This document shows positions 57,365 to 64,000 of a stretch of 64,000 bases of DNA, piece by piece (position 1 is the stretch's first letter; the number at the start of each line of letters is the position of its first letter). Both the position numbers and the translations under genes were made by a program. Source of the stretch: Hamadaea sp. (GTDB taxonomy: Bacteria > Actinomycetota > Actinomycetes > Mycobacteriales > Micromonosporaceae). The notes below the pieces were generated by a model. The model was not told where the DNA came from. It searched no databases and saw only the letters and a list, made by a program, of their open reading frames with translations. The stretch covers positions 1 through 64,000 of the forward strand of contig NZ_JABFVK010000017.1 of assembly GCF_013362815.1 (NCBI RefSeq). The letters are read 5' to 3'.

Positions 57365-58505
57365 TCTCGCTGGGCGCGAACACCCGGAACGGCGGGCCCC
57401 AAAAGCCGGTGCCGCGGCTGGTGTAGAGCTGCGTCCGCTCGCCGTGCCGGCTCAACCCGGCGACGGCCGGCTGGTCCACCCGGACCAGGTAATGGAACGG
57501 CCAGATCTGCCCACCGTGGGTATGCCCCGACAGCTGCAGGTCGACGCCGTGCTCGACGGCGTGCCGGATCTGCTTCGGCTGGTGGGCGAGCAGGAGCACC
57601 GGCAACGCCGGATCGGCTCCGGTGAGGGCCGCGCCGAGATCCTCGCCGTGGCCGGGCAGGCCCGATCCGGCGGCGGTCACGTCGTCGACGCCGGCGATCA
57701 CCAGCCGGTCGCCGGAACGTTCGACGACGACGTGCCGATTACGCAGCGCCTCCCAGCCGAGCTCCCTCATCCGCTCGACCCAGCCCTGCGCCTCGCTGTA
57801 GTACTCGTGGTTACCGGTGACATAGGTACGCGCCAACGCAGCGCGTACGCGGCCGAGCGGTTCCGACTGCTCCCGCCGCGCCTCGGCGGTGCCGTCGGCG
57901 ATGTCGCCGGTGTGGCAGACGACGTCCGGCTCCAGCGTGTTGACCGTCTCGGTCACCTTGGCCGACCAGCGCGTCCGGTTGATCGGGCCGTAGTGCGTGT
58001 CGGTGATGAGGACGACTCGCGCGCCGTCGAATCCCGCGCCCAACCGTGGGATCGTCACCTCGACGCGGCGCACTCGGGGCACACGCATCGCTTCGGCGTA
58101 CCCGTAGAGGAGGAGAAGGACCGAGACGGCCGCGACCGACCCGGCTGCCGCGCGAGCTCCGGTCTGCCCGTCGATCCCACCGAGCGCGAGCGCCCCGCGC
58201 AGCAGCGTGCCGAGCACGGACCAGGTGAACAGCACCCAGATCACGCCGAGCAGCACGTCACCGGCGCGGGCGGCCCAGTCGCGGCCGCGGCCGTGCCCGA
58301 GGAACATGAGGCCGGGGAACGCGGCCAGCGCGACGACGAACACCACGCTGCCGAGCACCTCGACCGGAGTGGACCAGCCGGGCGCGGCGACCAGCGTCCA
58401 CCACGGCACGCCGAACAACAGCGCGAGGACGACGACCAAGGCCGCCACGAAGAAGAGGGCGCGGGACGATCGGCGGGTCTCGACGGTGGCTTCGCCAGCG
58501 GTCAT
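57333..58505 (-). CDS. Membrane metallophosphoesterase (YkuE-like)
   Basis: A 390-residue protein. Four spans fill residues 15-150. The cytoplasmic or extracytoplasmic catalytic domain follows, with LITDTHYGP, VVCHTGDIADG, YVTGNHEYYS, LLLAHQPKQ and LSGHTHGGQIWP as metal-binding blocks. Related enzymes hydrolyse UDP-2,3-diacylglucosamine-like or other phospholipid substrates. The gene overlaps the VOC gene at its 3' end. It is preceded by the antiporter gene on the same strand. Confidence 0.88.
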   Translation of the reverse strand: MTAGEATVETRRSSRALFFVAALVVVLALLFGVPWWTLVAAPGWSTPVEVLGSVVFVVALAAFPGLMFLGHGRGRDWAARAGDVLLGVIWVLFTWSVLGTLLRGALALGGIDGQTGARAAAGSVAAVSVLLLLYGYAEAMRVPRVRRVEVTIPRLGAGFDGARVVLITDTHYGPINRTRWSAKVTETVNTLEPDVVCHTGDIADGTAEARREQSEPLGRVRAALARTYVTGNHEYYSEAQGWVERMRELGWEALRNRHVVVERSGDRLVIAGVDDVTAAGSGLPGHGEDLGAALTGADPALPVLLLAHQPKQIRHAVEHGVDLQLSGHTHGGQIWPFHYLVRVDQPAVAGLSRHGERTQLYTSRGTGFWGPPFRVFAPSEITLLTLRSGN

Positions 58506-58568
58506 GAGGGCGGCTCCTTAGGCGCTCAGTCTCTCGATTGTGGCCGCGATCGGCGTGATCGCCCACTT

Positions 58569-59660
58569 TCAGGGCGAGACCGCCAGGACCAGGTACGCCG
58601 CCAGGATCGACAGATGCACGCCACCCTGCAACGGAGTCGCCCGGCCCGGGATGACCGTGAGCGTCCCGACGACGACAGTCAGCGCCAGCAGCACGATGTG
58701 CGTGGAACTCAGCCCGAGGATGAGCCGGTCGTTCAGCCAGAACGAGGCCACCGCGACGGCCGGGATGGTCAGGCCGATGCTCGCCATCGCCGAGCCGAGG
58801 GCGAGATTGAGACTGGTCTGTACGCGGTCGCGCCGGGCCGCTCGGACGGCCGCGATCGACTCGGGCAGCAGCACGAGCATGGCGATGACGACGCCGACGA
58901 CGGACGCGGGTAGCCCGGCCTGGGCCACGCCGGACTCGATCGCGGGTGAGATCGACTTGGCCAGGCCCACCACCGACCCCAGCGCGACCAGCAGCAGAGC
59001 CAGACTCAGCCAGGTCTGCTTCAACGTCGGCGGATCGGCGTGGCTCTCCTCGTCGATGACCTCGCCCTTCGTGGTGATCGGCAGGAAGTAGTCGCGATGG
59101 CGGACCGTCTGCGTCGTCACGAAGAGCGCGTACAGCAGCAAGGCCGCCGTCGCGGCGAAGATGAGTTGCGCCGTCGAGAACTGCGGCCCCGGGGCACTCG
59201 TCGTGAAGGTCGGCTCGACGAGGCTCAGGGTCGCGACGGTCGCGACACTGGCCAGCGCGGCTCCCGTGCCTTCGGGGTTGAAGACGGCGATCCCTCGCTT
59301 GAGCGCGCCCACCAGCAGGCACAGCCCGAAGATGCCGTTGCAGGTGATCATGACCGCGGCGAACACGGTGTCACGGGCCAGCGCGGCGTTCTTCTCCCCG
59401 CCGCCGATCATCAGCGACACGATCAGCCCGACCTCGATGATGGTCACCGCGACCGCCAGCACCAAGGACCCGAACGGCTCCCCGACCCGATGGGCGATCA
59501 CCTCCGCGTGGTGCACCGCCGCGAGAACGGCGCCGGCCAGCACGAGCGCGGCGAGGGCGACGGCGAACCCGGGCAGATCCCGATGCCACACGCCGACCAG
59601 CACGACGATCGCCAGTGGCGGCATCAGCAGCGCCCAGTACTCCATCAGCCGGGTGAACAT
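58569..59660 (-). CDS. Calcium/proton antiporter (CaCA family)
   Basis: A 363-residue membrane protein with about eleven spans in two inverted halves. The alpha-repeat-like blocks VAVTIIEVGLIVSLMIGGGE and VLLPESIAAVRAARRD are typical of ChaA-type Ca2+(Na+)/H+ antiporters. It probably expels calcium. A CtpE-like ATPase is also encoded in the window (28403). The start is the ATG at 59660, 26 bp after the stop of the upstream tetR-type gene, with which it may be co-transcribed. Confidence 0.88.
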   Translation of the reverse strand: MFTRLMEYWALLMPPLAIVVLVGVWHRDLPGFAVALAALVLAGAVLAAVHHAEVIAHRVGEPFGSLVLAVAVTIIEVGLIVSLMIGGGEKNAALARDTVFAAVMITCNGIFGLCLLVGALKRGIAVFNPEGTGAALASVATVATLSLVEPTFTTSAPGPQFSTAQLIFAATAALLLYALFVTTQTVRHRDYFLPITTKGEVIDEESHADPPTLKQTWLSLALLLVALGSVVGLAKSISPAIESGVAQAGLPASVVGVVIAMLVLLPESIAAVRAARRDRVQTSLNLALGSAMASIGLTIPAVAVASFWLNDRLILGLSSTHIVLLALTVVVGTLTVIPGRATPLQGGVHLSILAAYLVLAVSP

Positions 59661-59686
59661 GCTCCCGAGTCTGACGGATGAATGCC

Positions 59687-60466
59687 TCAGATCATGGCAG
59701 AAAGGCCGTTAAGGAGCAGGTCGCGCCCGCCCGCGAAGGCTTCCCGAGCAGACGCCTCCAAGTCGTAGGACTGCGCGTTCTCGGCGATGTTCTCGCTGGT
59801 GTTCAGCCATACGGTCGCCGGAAAGCGAGCGCCGAAGTCGGGGACCTCTTCGAGGAGGCGGGCACTCCGTGCGGACCACCACTGCTCGTCCGGCGTACCG
59901 GTGATCTCGGCGGCTCGCCGGGCGTCGGTGATCGTTTGCGCGCTGCCACGGATCAGGTGATAGAGAGCGGTCACCATCGGCCGGGTACGCGCGGCGGGCA
60001 GTCCGGTCGACCGCAGGATCGTCGCCAGGTTCTCCAGGACGGCCTGCTCGTGCGGGCCGAGCACCGGCCGGGCGAACGAGACCTGGACGGTCCAGGGATG
60101 GCGTACGTGGAAGTCCAGCAGGTCGCCGGCCCATGACGTGAGGGCGCTGCGCCAGCCTTCGCCGAGGTCGTAGGCCATCGGCAGTTCGGCGTGCACGCCG
60201 TCGTACATCACGTCGATCAGCTCGTTCTTGCCCGGGACGTAGGTGTAGAGCGACATCGCGGTCCGGCCCAGCCTCTCCCCGACTGCGCGCATCGACAGCC
60301 CGGCCAGCCCGTCCCGGTCGGCGATCTCGGTCGCCGCCCGCACGATCTCGTCCAGGCTGAGCGCCCGCTTGGGACCCGGCTGACGCTCCAGTCGCAGTTC
60401 GCCCGGTTGCCGCCACAGCGCGGGGATCGACCAGGCCGGATCGCTCTGGCCTGCGTACACGGCCAA
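59687..60466 (-). CDS. TetR-family transcriptional regulator
   Basis: A 259-residue regulator. The N-terminal helix-turn-helix contains LSMRAVGERLGRTAMSLYTY, and a C-terminal TetR_C-like domain follows. I chose a TTG at 60466, seven bases after an AAGGAG site. A GTG two codons later is an alternative, and the ATG that overlaps the site is in another frame. Two similar palindromes between this gene and the divergent hydrolase gene are likely operators, giving joint control of both. The effector is unknown. Confidence 0.82.
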   Translation of the reverse strand: MAVYAGQSDPAWSIPALWRQPGELRLERQPGPKRALSLDEIVRAATEIADRDGLAGLSMRAVGERLGRTAMSLYTYVPGKNELIDVMYDGVHAELPMAYDLGEGWRSALTSWAGDLLDFHVRHPWTVQVSFARPVLGPHEQAVLENLATILRSTGLPAARTRPMVTALYHLIRGSAQTITDARRAAEITGTPDEQWWSARSARLLEEVPDFGARFPATVWLNTSENIAENAQSYDLEASAREAFAGGRDLLLNGLSAMI

Positions 60467-60477
60467 CTTGCATCTCC

Positions 60478-60517
60478 TTACGGCGTAAACTAATCTAGAA
60501 CACCTTACACGATAAGG
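60478..60517. promoter_or_regulatory. Two TetR-type operators in divergent promoter
   Basis: ttac-ggc-gtaa (60478-60488) and cctta-cacga-taagg (60503-60517) are similar dyads (consensus cTTAC-G-TAAg), each overlapping or adjoining the ribosome-binding site of one of the divergent genes (AAGGAG of tetR and aaggaga of the hydrolase gene). This arrangement fits repression of both genes by the TetR protein. Confidence 0.65.
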
Positions 60518-60527
60518 AGATCTTGCC

Positions 60528-61322
60528 ATGGTCGCGTACGAGGTGCACGGGAACGGCCCCGCCCTGCTGATGCCGGTCAATCCCCAGCCGATCGAGGGCA
60601 CGAAGGCCGACGAGATGCGCGCCTGGGGCGTCAACCCCGCCAACGGCCGTGATCTCATCGCCGGGCTCGCCGACTCCTACCGCGTGATCGCCTTCGACTA
60701 CGAGGGCTATCGGCTCGCCCATCCCGTTCCGCTGACGCCGACTCGGCTGGCCGACGATCTTCTGGCGGTCGCCGACGCCGCCGGCGTAGAGCGGTTCGCG
60801 TACTACGGGTATTCGTGGCTCGCCCTCGCCGGACTCCAGCTCGCCCTGCGTACCGACCGGCTCACCGCGCTGGCGATGGGCGGCTTCCCACCCCTCGACG
60901 GCCCGTATGCCGAGATGCTGACCGTCACGCGCGCAACCCACGCGCTCGCCCTCTCCCCTTCATCCGCCGCGTCCGGCGGTGACTCCGTTTGGGACACCGC
61001 TGAACTCACTCTGTCACCCGAGCAGACCGGCCAGTTCGTCGTGCTCTACGAGGCATTGCAGTCCTTTTCCGACGCTGCTGTCTCGTTGTCGGTGCCCCGG
61101 ATGTGCTTCGCCGGTTCGGCCGATGTCATCGCGTACGGGCCGAAGTGGGGGGACGTCACTGTGGACATCGCCGGACCCCTGGTACGCCGCCGCGCCGACC
61201 TGACCGCCGCCGGGTGGGACGTCGAGGTGCTCGACGGGCTCGACCACACCGGCGCGATGCAGGCCACCGCCGTACTTCCCGTCCTCCGGCCCTGGCTTGA
61301 CGCTCTTGGCCTGCCCGCATGA
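60528..61322 (+). CDS. Alpha/beta hydrolase
   Basis: A 264-residue hydrolase. It starts MVAYEVHGNGPALLMPVNPQ, has the nucleophile in YYGYSWLALAGLQL (serine elbow GYSWL, shifted from the common GxSxG), and a late His in LDGLDHTGAMQ. An acidic residue is in GSADVI. The divergent TetR gene and operator pair suggest induction by a hydrolysable compound. Substrate unknown. Confidence 0.83.
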   Translation: MVAYEVHGNGPALLMPVNPQPIEGTKADEMRAWGVNPANGRDLIAGLADSYRVIAFDYEGYRLAHPVPLTPTRLADDLLAVADAAGVERFAYYGYSWLALAGLQLALRTDRLTALAMGGFPPLDGPYAEMLTVTRATHALALSPSSAASGGDSVWDTAELTLSPEQTGQFVVLYEALQSFSDAAVSLSVPRMCFAGSADVIAYGPKWGDVTVDIAGPLVRRRADLTAAGWDVEVLDGLDHTGAMQATAVLPVLRPWLDALGLPA

Positions 61323-61360
61323 TCGTCAGACGGCGCTGCCGACGGAGACGGCGAGGACGG

Positions 61361-61690
61361 TCACCGGTCAGCCGACCGCTTCCACGGGACCCGGCCGTCG
61401 ATCTCGACCTGAAGCGAGAAGCTCAGGAAGGTCCGGATCAGCACGATGATCCCGAGCACCGCGACGTTCTCCAGAGTCGGCGAGACCGCGACCGTCCGGA
61501 TGAGGTCGGCCGCGACCAGGATCTCCAAGCCGAGCAGCAGTACGCCGCCGAAGGTCGCCCGCACCCTCTGGTACGCCGCGGTCCCGCCGTCACGCCGCCA
61601 CGTGTCGACGGCGACGACGACCGACCACAGCAGACCGGCGCAGAGCACCCCGACGCCGATGTACTCGAAGATGCGGGCGACGAGGTCCAT
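61361..61690 (-). CDS. DUF1622 family membrane protein
   Basis: A 109-residue protein with three spans (IGVGVLCAGLLWSVVVAVDT, GGVLLLGLEILVAADLIRTV and VAVLGIIVLIRTFLSFSLQV). The motif LEILVAADLIRT and RTFLSFSLQVE are diagnostic of DUF1622. Function unknown. It lies 7 bp downstream of another small membrane protein gene, so the two form an operon. Confidence 0.88.
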   Translation of the reverse strand: MDLVARIFEYIGVGVLCAGLLWSVVVAVDTWRRDGGTAAYQRVRATFGGVLLLGLEILVAADLIRTVAVSPTLENVAVLGIIVLIRTFLSFSLQVEIDGRVPWKRSADR

Positions 61691-61697
61691 CTGCCCG

Positions 61698-62093
61698 TCA
61701 GGCGGTACGCGGCGCGACGGTCAGCGCCCAGATGACGAAGACGTCGAGCGCGATGATGACCAGCGCCCAGATCGGGTAGTACGGAATGAAGAAGAACTGC
61801 GTGATGGCGGAGATCACGGCGAGGGCGATGCCGACGCCCCGAGCCCATTCGGCCCCGGTGAAAAGGAAGAAACCGGTGACCGCCACCAGCGCGCCCACGA
61901 TGAGATGGATCCAGCCCCAGGCGGTGGTGTCGAACTCGTAGACGTAGTTCGGAGCCACCACATAGAACGAGTCCTTGATGACTGCGGCGAGGCCCTGGAA
62001 GAACTGCATGACGCCCAGCAGAACCATCATGCAGGCGGCGAAGACCATGCCGCCCTCCGACCAGGCCCGCTTGCTAGAGGACATTTCCGTCAT
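61698..62093 (-). CDS. Four-span membrane protein (DUF7144-like)
   Basis: A 131-residue protein. After a short charged N-terminus, four spans follow (MVFAACMMVLLGVMQFFQGL, then GWIHLIVGALVAVTGFFLF and two others). The loop KDSFYVVAPNYVYEFDTTAW between spans 1 and 2 is characteristic of a widespread actinobacterial family of unknown function. ATG at 62093 is used. A second ATG three codons on is possible. It is the first gene of an operon with the DUF1622 gene. Confidence 0.82.
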   Translation of the reverse strand: MTEMSSSKRAWSEGGMVFAACMMVLLGVMQFFQGLAAVIKDSFYVVAPNYVYEFDTTAWGWIHLIVGALVAVTGFFLFTGAEWARGVGIALAVISAITQFFFIPYYPIWALVIIALDVFVIWALTVAPRTA

Positions 62094-62162
62094 TGGCCCA
62101 CCGTACGGAAATATCTTTCGCCTCGTAGGCGGTTCCGCCAAGTTCTGGCAGCATGCCCGATC

Positions 62163-62636
62163 ATGGAGATCCGCCCCGCGACGACGGCCGACCTCGACCG
62201 GCTTTATCGCCTCGCCCTGGAGTTCGACACGCTCGGAACCGCCACGACCGCGCCGCGGACGGCGTACGACGCCCGGATGGGCGAGATCCTCGACGACGAG
62301 CGCCATCTGGTGCTGCTCGCGATCGACGGTTCAGCCGAAGCCGGGTACGCCCTGGCCCAGGATTACGGTGCGAACCCCCGGCGCGAGTTCACCGTCGGCC
62401 GGCTGCACGATCTGTTCGTGCTGCCCGGGATGCGGCGGCAGGGAATAGCACGGCAGCTCATGGCCGAGGTGACCGAGTGGTGCCGCAACCGACCGCTGCC
62501 GATGATCCTCGACTGGCAGTCCCGTCTGGACGCTGTTCCGTTCTACGAATCTCTGGGGTACGCCCCGGACTACGGCGGCGATCAAGCCGAGTTCCCCGGC
62601 TTCTGCCTCGACCTCCGTCCGAAGTCCGACGGGTGA
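62163..62636 (+). CDS. GNAT N-acetyltransferase
   Basis: A 157-residue acetyltransferase. MEIRPATTADLDRLYRLALE starts the fold. LHDLFVLPGMRRQGIARQLM is motif A, whose RxxGIA segment binds acetyl-CoA, and FYESLGYAPDY is motif B. Substrate unknown. It is divergent from the small membrane protein gene with a 69-bp gap. Confidence 0.9.
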   Translation: MEIRPATTADLDRLYRLALEFDTLGTATTAPRTAYDARMGEILDDERHLVLLAIDGSAEAGYALAQDYGANPRREFTVGRLHDLFVLPGMRRQGIARQLMAEVTEWCRNRPLPMILDWQSRLDAVPFYESLGYAPDYGGDQAEFPGFCLDLRPKSDG

Positions 62637-62775
62637 CGGCGACGGGAGTGGAAGCGACACAATTCACGGTCGCGATGCTATTCACAGGCGCTCGTCAATG
62701 GTCTACTTACAGTCAGTAAGGCGCGACAGTCGGTGATATACATCGGCGCGGGGACCTCTGACAGGAGCGCTTGCG

Positions 62776-63093
62776 ATGACCGAGAACCACGGACCCCCGG
62801 TCCCGCATTGGGATCTCGACGGCACCTGGTTGTTCGTCGGCGACGAGGTGGCCCTCGCAGATCACGCCGGCGAGGCGTACGGCCGGATCGTCGGCCTGGA
62901 CCCCGACGGCTCGGGGCTGCCCATCGTGCTGATTCTCGCCGGACCGGGCCGGGGCGGCCAGGAGCCGCTGCCGTTGCACCGGATCAGCGGGAAGCGGGTC
63001 CCGGCCGACGCCGCCGCACGGGCGGGCGGCGGCCGGGAGGATCGCTTGTGGAGCAGCAGCCTGCACGACAACGAAGGTCGTGGCTGGCTGTAA
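62776..63093 (+). CDS. Small hypothetical protein, beta-rich
   Basis: A 105-residue soluble protein. The N-terminal half (GTWLFVGDEVALADHAGEAY) is probably a small beta-barrel; the C-terminal half is Gly/Arg-rich. No signal peptide, no membrane span and no family recognised. A gacaggagcgc leader gives a ribosome-binding site. Its stop codon (ends 63093) directly abuts the stop of the convergent TPR gene (ends 63094), with no intervening base. Confidence 0.65.
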   Translation: MTENHGPPVPHWDLDGTWLFVGDEVALADHAGEAYGRIVGLDPDGSGLPIVLILAGPGRGGQEPLPLHRISGKRVPADAAARAGGGREDRLWSSSLHDNEGRGWL

Positions 63094-63600
63094 TCAGTCC
63101 TCGTCCGGCTCCACCAGCAGCCGGGCGTAGTTCGCCATGGACCGCTGGTAGCGCGGTAGGTGCTTCGCGAGCGCCCCTACTGCGAGCGACACCGCTTCGC
63201 GCTCCCGGCCGACGCTGGTCAGCGCCAGGGCGAGCGTCGCGATGACCGCGTCGTCGAGCTCGTCGGAGCCACGCTCACGCTCCTCGGTCAGCAGCCGCAC
63301 GCTCTCCTCCGGCTGCCCCATGTTGCGCAGCGAGCTGGACATCTGAATCACCGAGCGGCGTCGGCGGATGCCGTCGATGCCCAGCTCCAGGGCCTCGCGG
63401 TAGAGCGGGATCGCCTTGTCCGAATGCCCGGTCGAATCCCAGGCGCAGGCCCGTTCGAACGCCGCGACCGGGTGACCGGGTCCGAGTTCGTCGGCCAGGT
63501 CGCCGACGCGAGCGCGGAATTCCTCCTCGTCCCACGTGTCCGGCGCGGCGTTGAAGTCCGCCCAGAGGGCGTCGCTGCGCTGCTCCCAGTCGGGGTTCAT
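63094..63600 (-). CDS. Tetratricopeptide-repeat protein
   Basis: A 168-residue all-helical protein with about three TPR units, such as AAFERACAWDSTGHSDKAIP and VIQMSSSLRNMGQPEESVRL. Its length and layout match the actinobacterial TPR_5-type family. It probably mediates protein-protein interactions in the cytoplasm. It is divergent from the regulator gene at 63717, with a 116-bp gap that includes a perfect palindrome. Confidence 0.85.
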   Translation of the reverse strand: MNPDWEQRSDALWADFNAAPDTWDEEEFRARVGDLADELGPGHPVAAFERACAWDSTGHSDKAIPLYREALELGIDGIRRRRSVIQMSSSLRNMGQPEESVRLLTEERERGSDELDDAVIATLALALTSVGREREAVSLAVGALAKHLPRYQRSMANYARLLVEPDED

Positions 63601-63678
63601 GCTGTTCTCCTTGCTGTTCCGAGCTGCACGCTCCGTGCGGTGATCACTCTGCGGGTCGGGCTAGAGTCGACGCCAGTG

Positions 63679-63696
63679 ATTCGGCATGTGCCGAAT
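63679..63696. promoter_or_regulatory. 18-bp perfect palindrome, candidate ArsR operator
   Basis: attcggca-tg-tgccgaat ends 20 bp before the ATG of the DUF5937-ArsR-type regulator gene and is the strongest dyad in this gap. It is in the position expected for autoregulation. It differs in sequence from the palindrome upstream of the paralogue (16174-16189). Confidence 0.6.
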
Positions 63697-63716
63697 GTCT
63701 CGGGAAGGGGATCAGC

Positions 63717-64000
63717 ATGGCGGTGACGCTCCGGTTCGGCCCGGACGACCTGCTGCGCTGCCGTTTCGCGCTCTCCCCCATGCTCGAGACGGTGTCCGCG
63801 GTCCGCCTGCTCAGTCCGCGCGAGGACCCCGGCCCGCACCGCGGTTGGCTCACGACCGTCGATCTCCAGGGCCTCGACCTCCGGCCGCTCGCGCTGCTCC
63901 TGCCCCGTCGCGGCTACACGCCCGACTTCCTCTCGCCCCCGCCGACCAGCCCGCTGGCCCGGTTCGCCGACGAGCTTCAGGCCGTGGCGGCCACTGATCA
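63717..64000 (+). CDS. DUF5937-ArsR-type regulator, N-terminal part (runs off window)
   Basis: The first 94 residues of a gene that continues past the window. VTLRFGPDDLLRCRFALSPM, then a Trp in GWLTTV and the motif RGYTPDFLSPPP, match the N-terminal domain of the regulator at 15122-16105 (equivalent MGYFPDFLNP). An ArsR winged helix should follow outside the window. ATG at 63717 has a gggaagggg site upstream. A palindrome lies just before it. Confidence 0.75.
   Translation, partial: MAVTLRFGPDDLLRCRFALSPMLETVSAVRLLSPREDPGPHRGWLTTVDLQGLDLRPLALLLPRRGYTPDFLSPPPTSPLARFADELQAVAATD

Noticed and set aside
57444-58913. Rightward 489-residue frame opposite the metallophosphoesterase gene
   Set aside because: Composed mostly of charged filler; the opposite strand encodes all metal-binding motifs of a phosphoesterase.

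Overview
The window reads as an ordinary stretch of chromosome from a high-GC actinomycete, most probably a member of the Micromonosporaceae. This rests on strong GC bias in third codon positions, many GTG starts, very frequent GTACGC/GCGTAC strings, and actinobacterial families such as SCO6745, TIGR03089, DUF5937-ArsR regulators, a CtpE-type P-type ATPase and NarL-type two-component pairs. I see no rRNA, tRNA, insertion sequence, prophage, CRISPR array or replication origin. The genus assignment is an inference.

Layout. 1-321 is a repeat-rich gene-free leader. 322-5555: nucleotidyltransferase, RecQ helicase, SDR enzyme, then a cluster of small proteins (MT0933-type antitoxin-like protein, an LPEGEY-motif protein, an SRPBCC protein). 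5666-9091: four translationally coupled genes for an ABC exporter plus histidine kinase and response regulator. 9129-15111: acyl-CoA metabolism (lipid-transfer thiolase, alpha-methylacyl-CoA racemase-type protein, MaoC hydratase), an ATP-grasp remnant and a PhzF-like protein. 15122-18888: an ArsR-type regulator, then a second kinase/regulator pair with a membrane protein. 18955-26409: acetyl-xylan-esterase-type enzyme, a zinc/manganese ABC uptake operon behind a palindromic operator, a serine hydrolase, a class F sortase coupled to a secreted protein, and an APH-fold kinase. 26399-32117: chagasin-like lipoprotein, PhoX phosphatase with a PHO-box-like promoter, CtpE-like ATPase, and a quinone-oxidoreductase-like gene behind a MerR-type promoter. 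32132-38646: SCO6745 protein, membrane and zinc-ribbon proteins, hydrolase, AlkZ-like protein, and a CoA-transferase-like protein with permuted domain order. 38643-43786: secreted GH18 protein with two CBM35 modules, divergent from a sugar ABC importer that lacks its own ATPase. 43776-49968: HxlR regulator and LUD protein, acylphosphatase, exonuclease III, DUF1697, epimerase, DUF72, MDR oxidoreductase, azoreductase. 50374-64000: secreted CBM32-CBM35 phosphoesterase, MFS transporter, propeller protein, TIGR03089 protein, ABC exporter, VOC protein, membrane phosphoesterase, Ca2+/H+ antiporter, TetR regulator with hydrolase, small membrane proteins, GNAT, TPR, and the start of a second DUF5937-ArsR regulator.

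The most unusual signals are in the intergenic DNA. Two long perfect palindromes (28323-28387 and 49993-50053) share the same stem and differ by a compensated base pair. A 42-nt intergenic repeat occurs three times (13029, 30740, 36839). A third repeat pair lies at 22771 and 35441. Several palindromic operators sit at divergent or regulator promoters. Seven of sixteen convergent gene pairs overlap at their 3' ends, six of them in the same antisense phase. I did not find a clearly new defence or mobile system.
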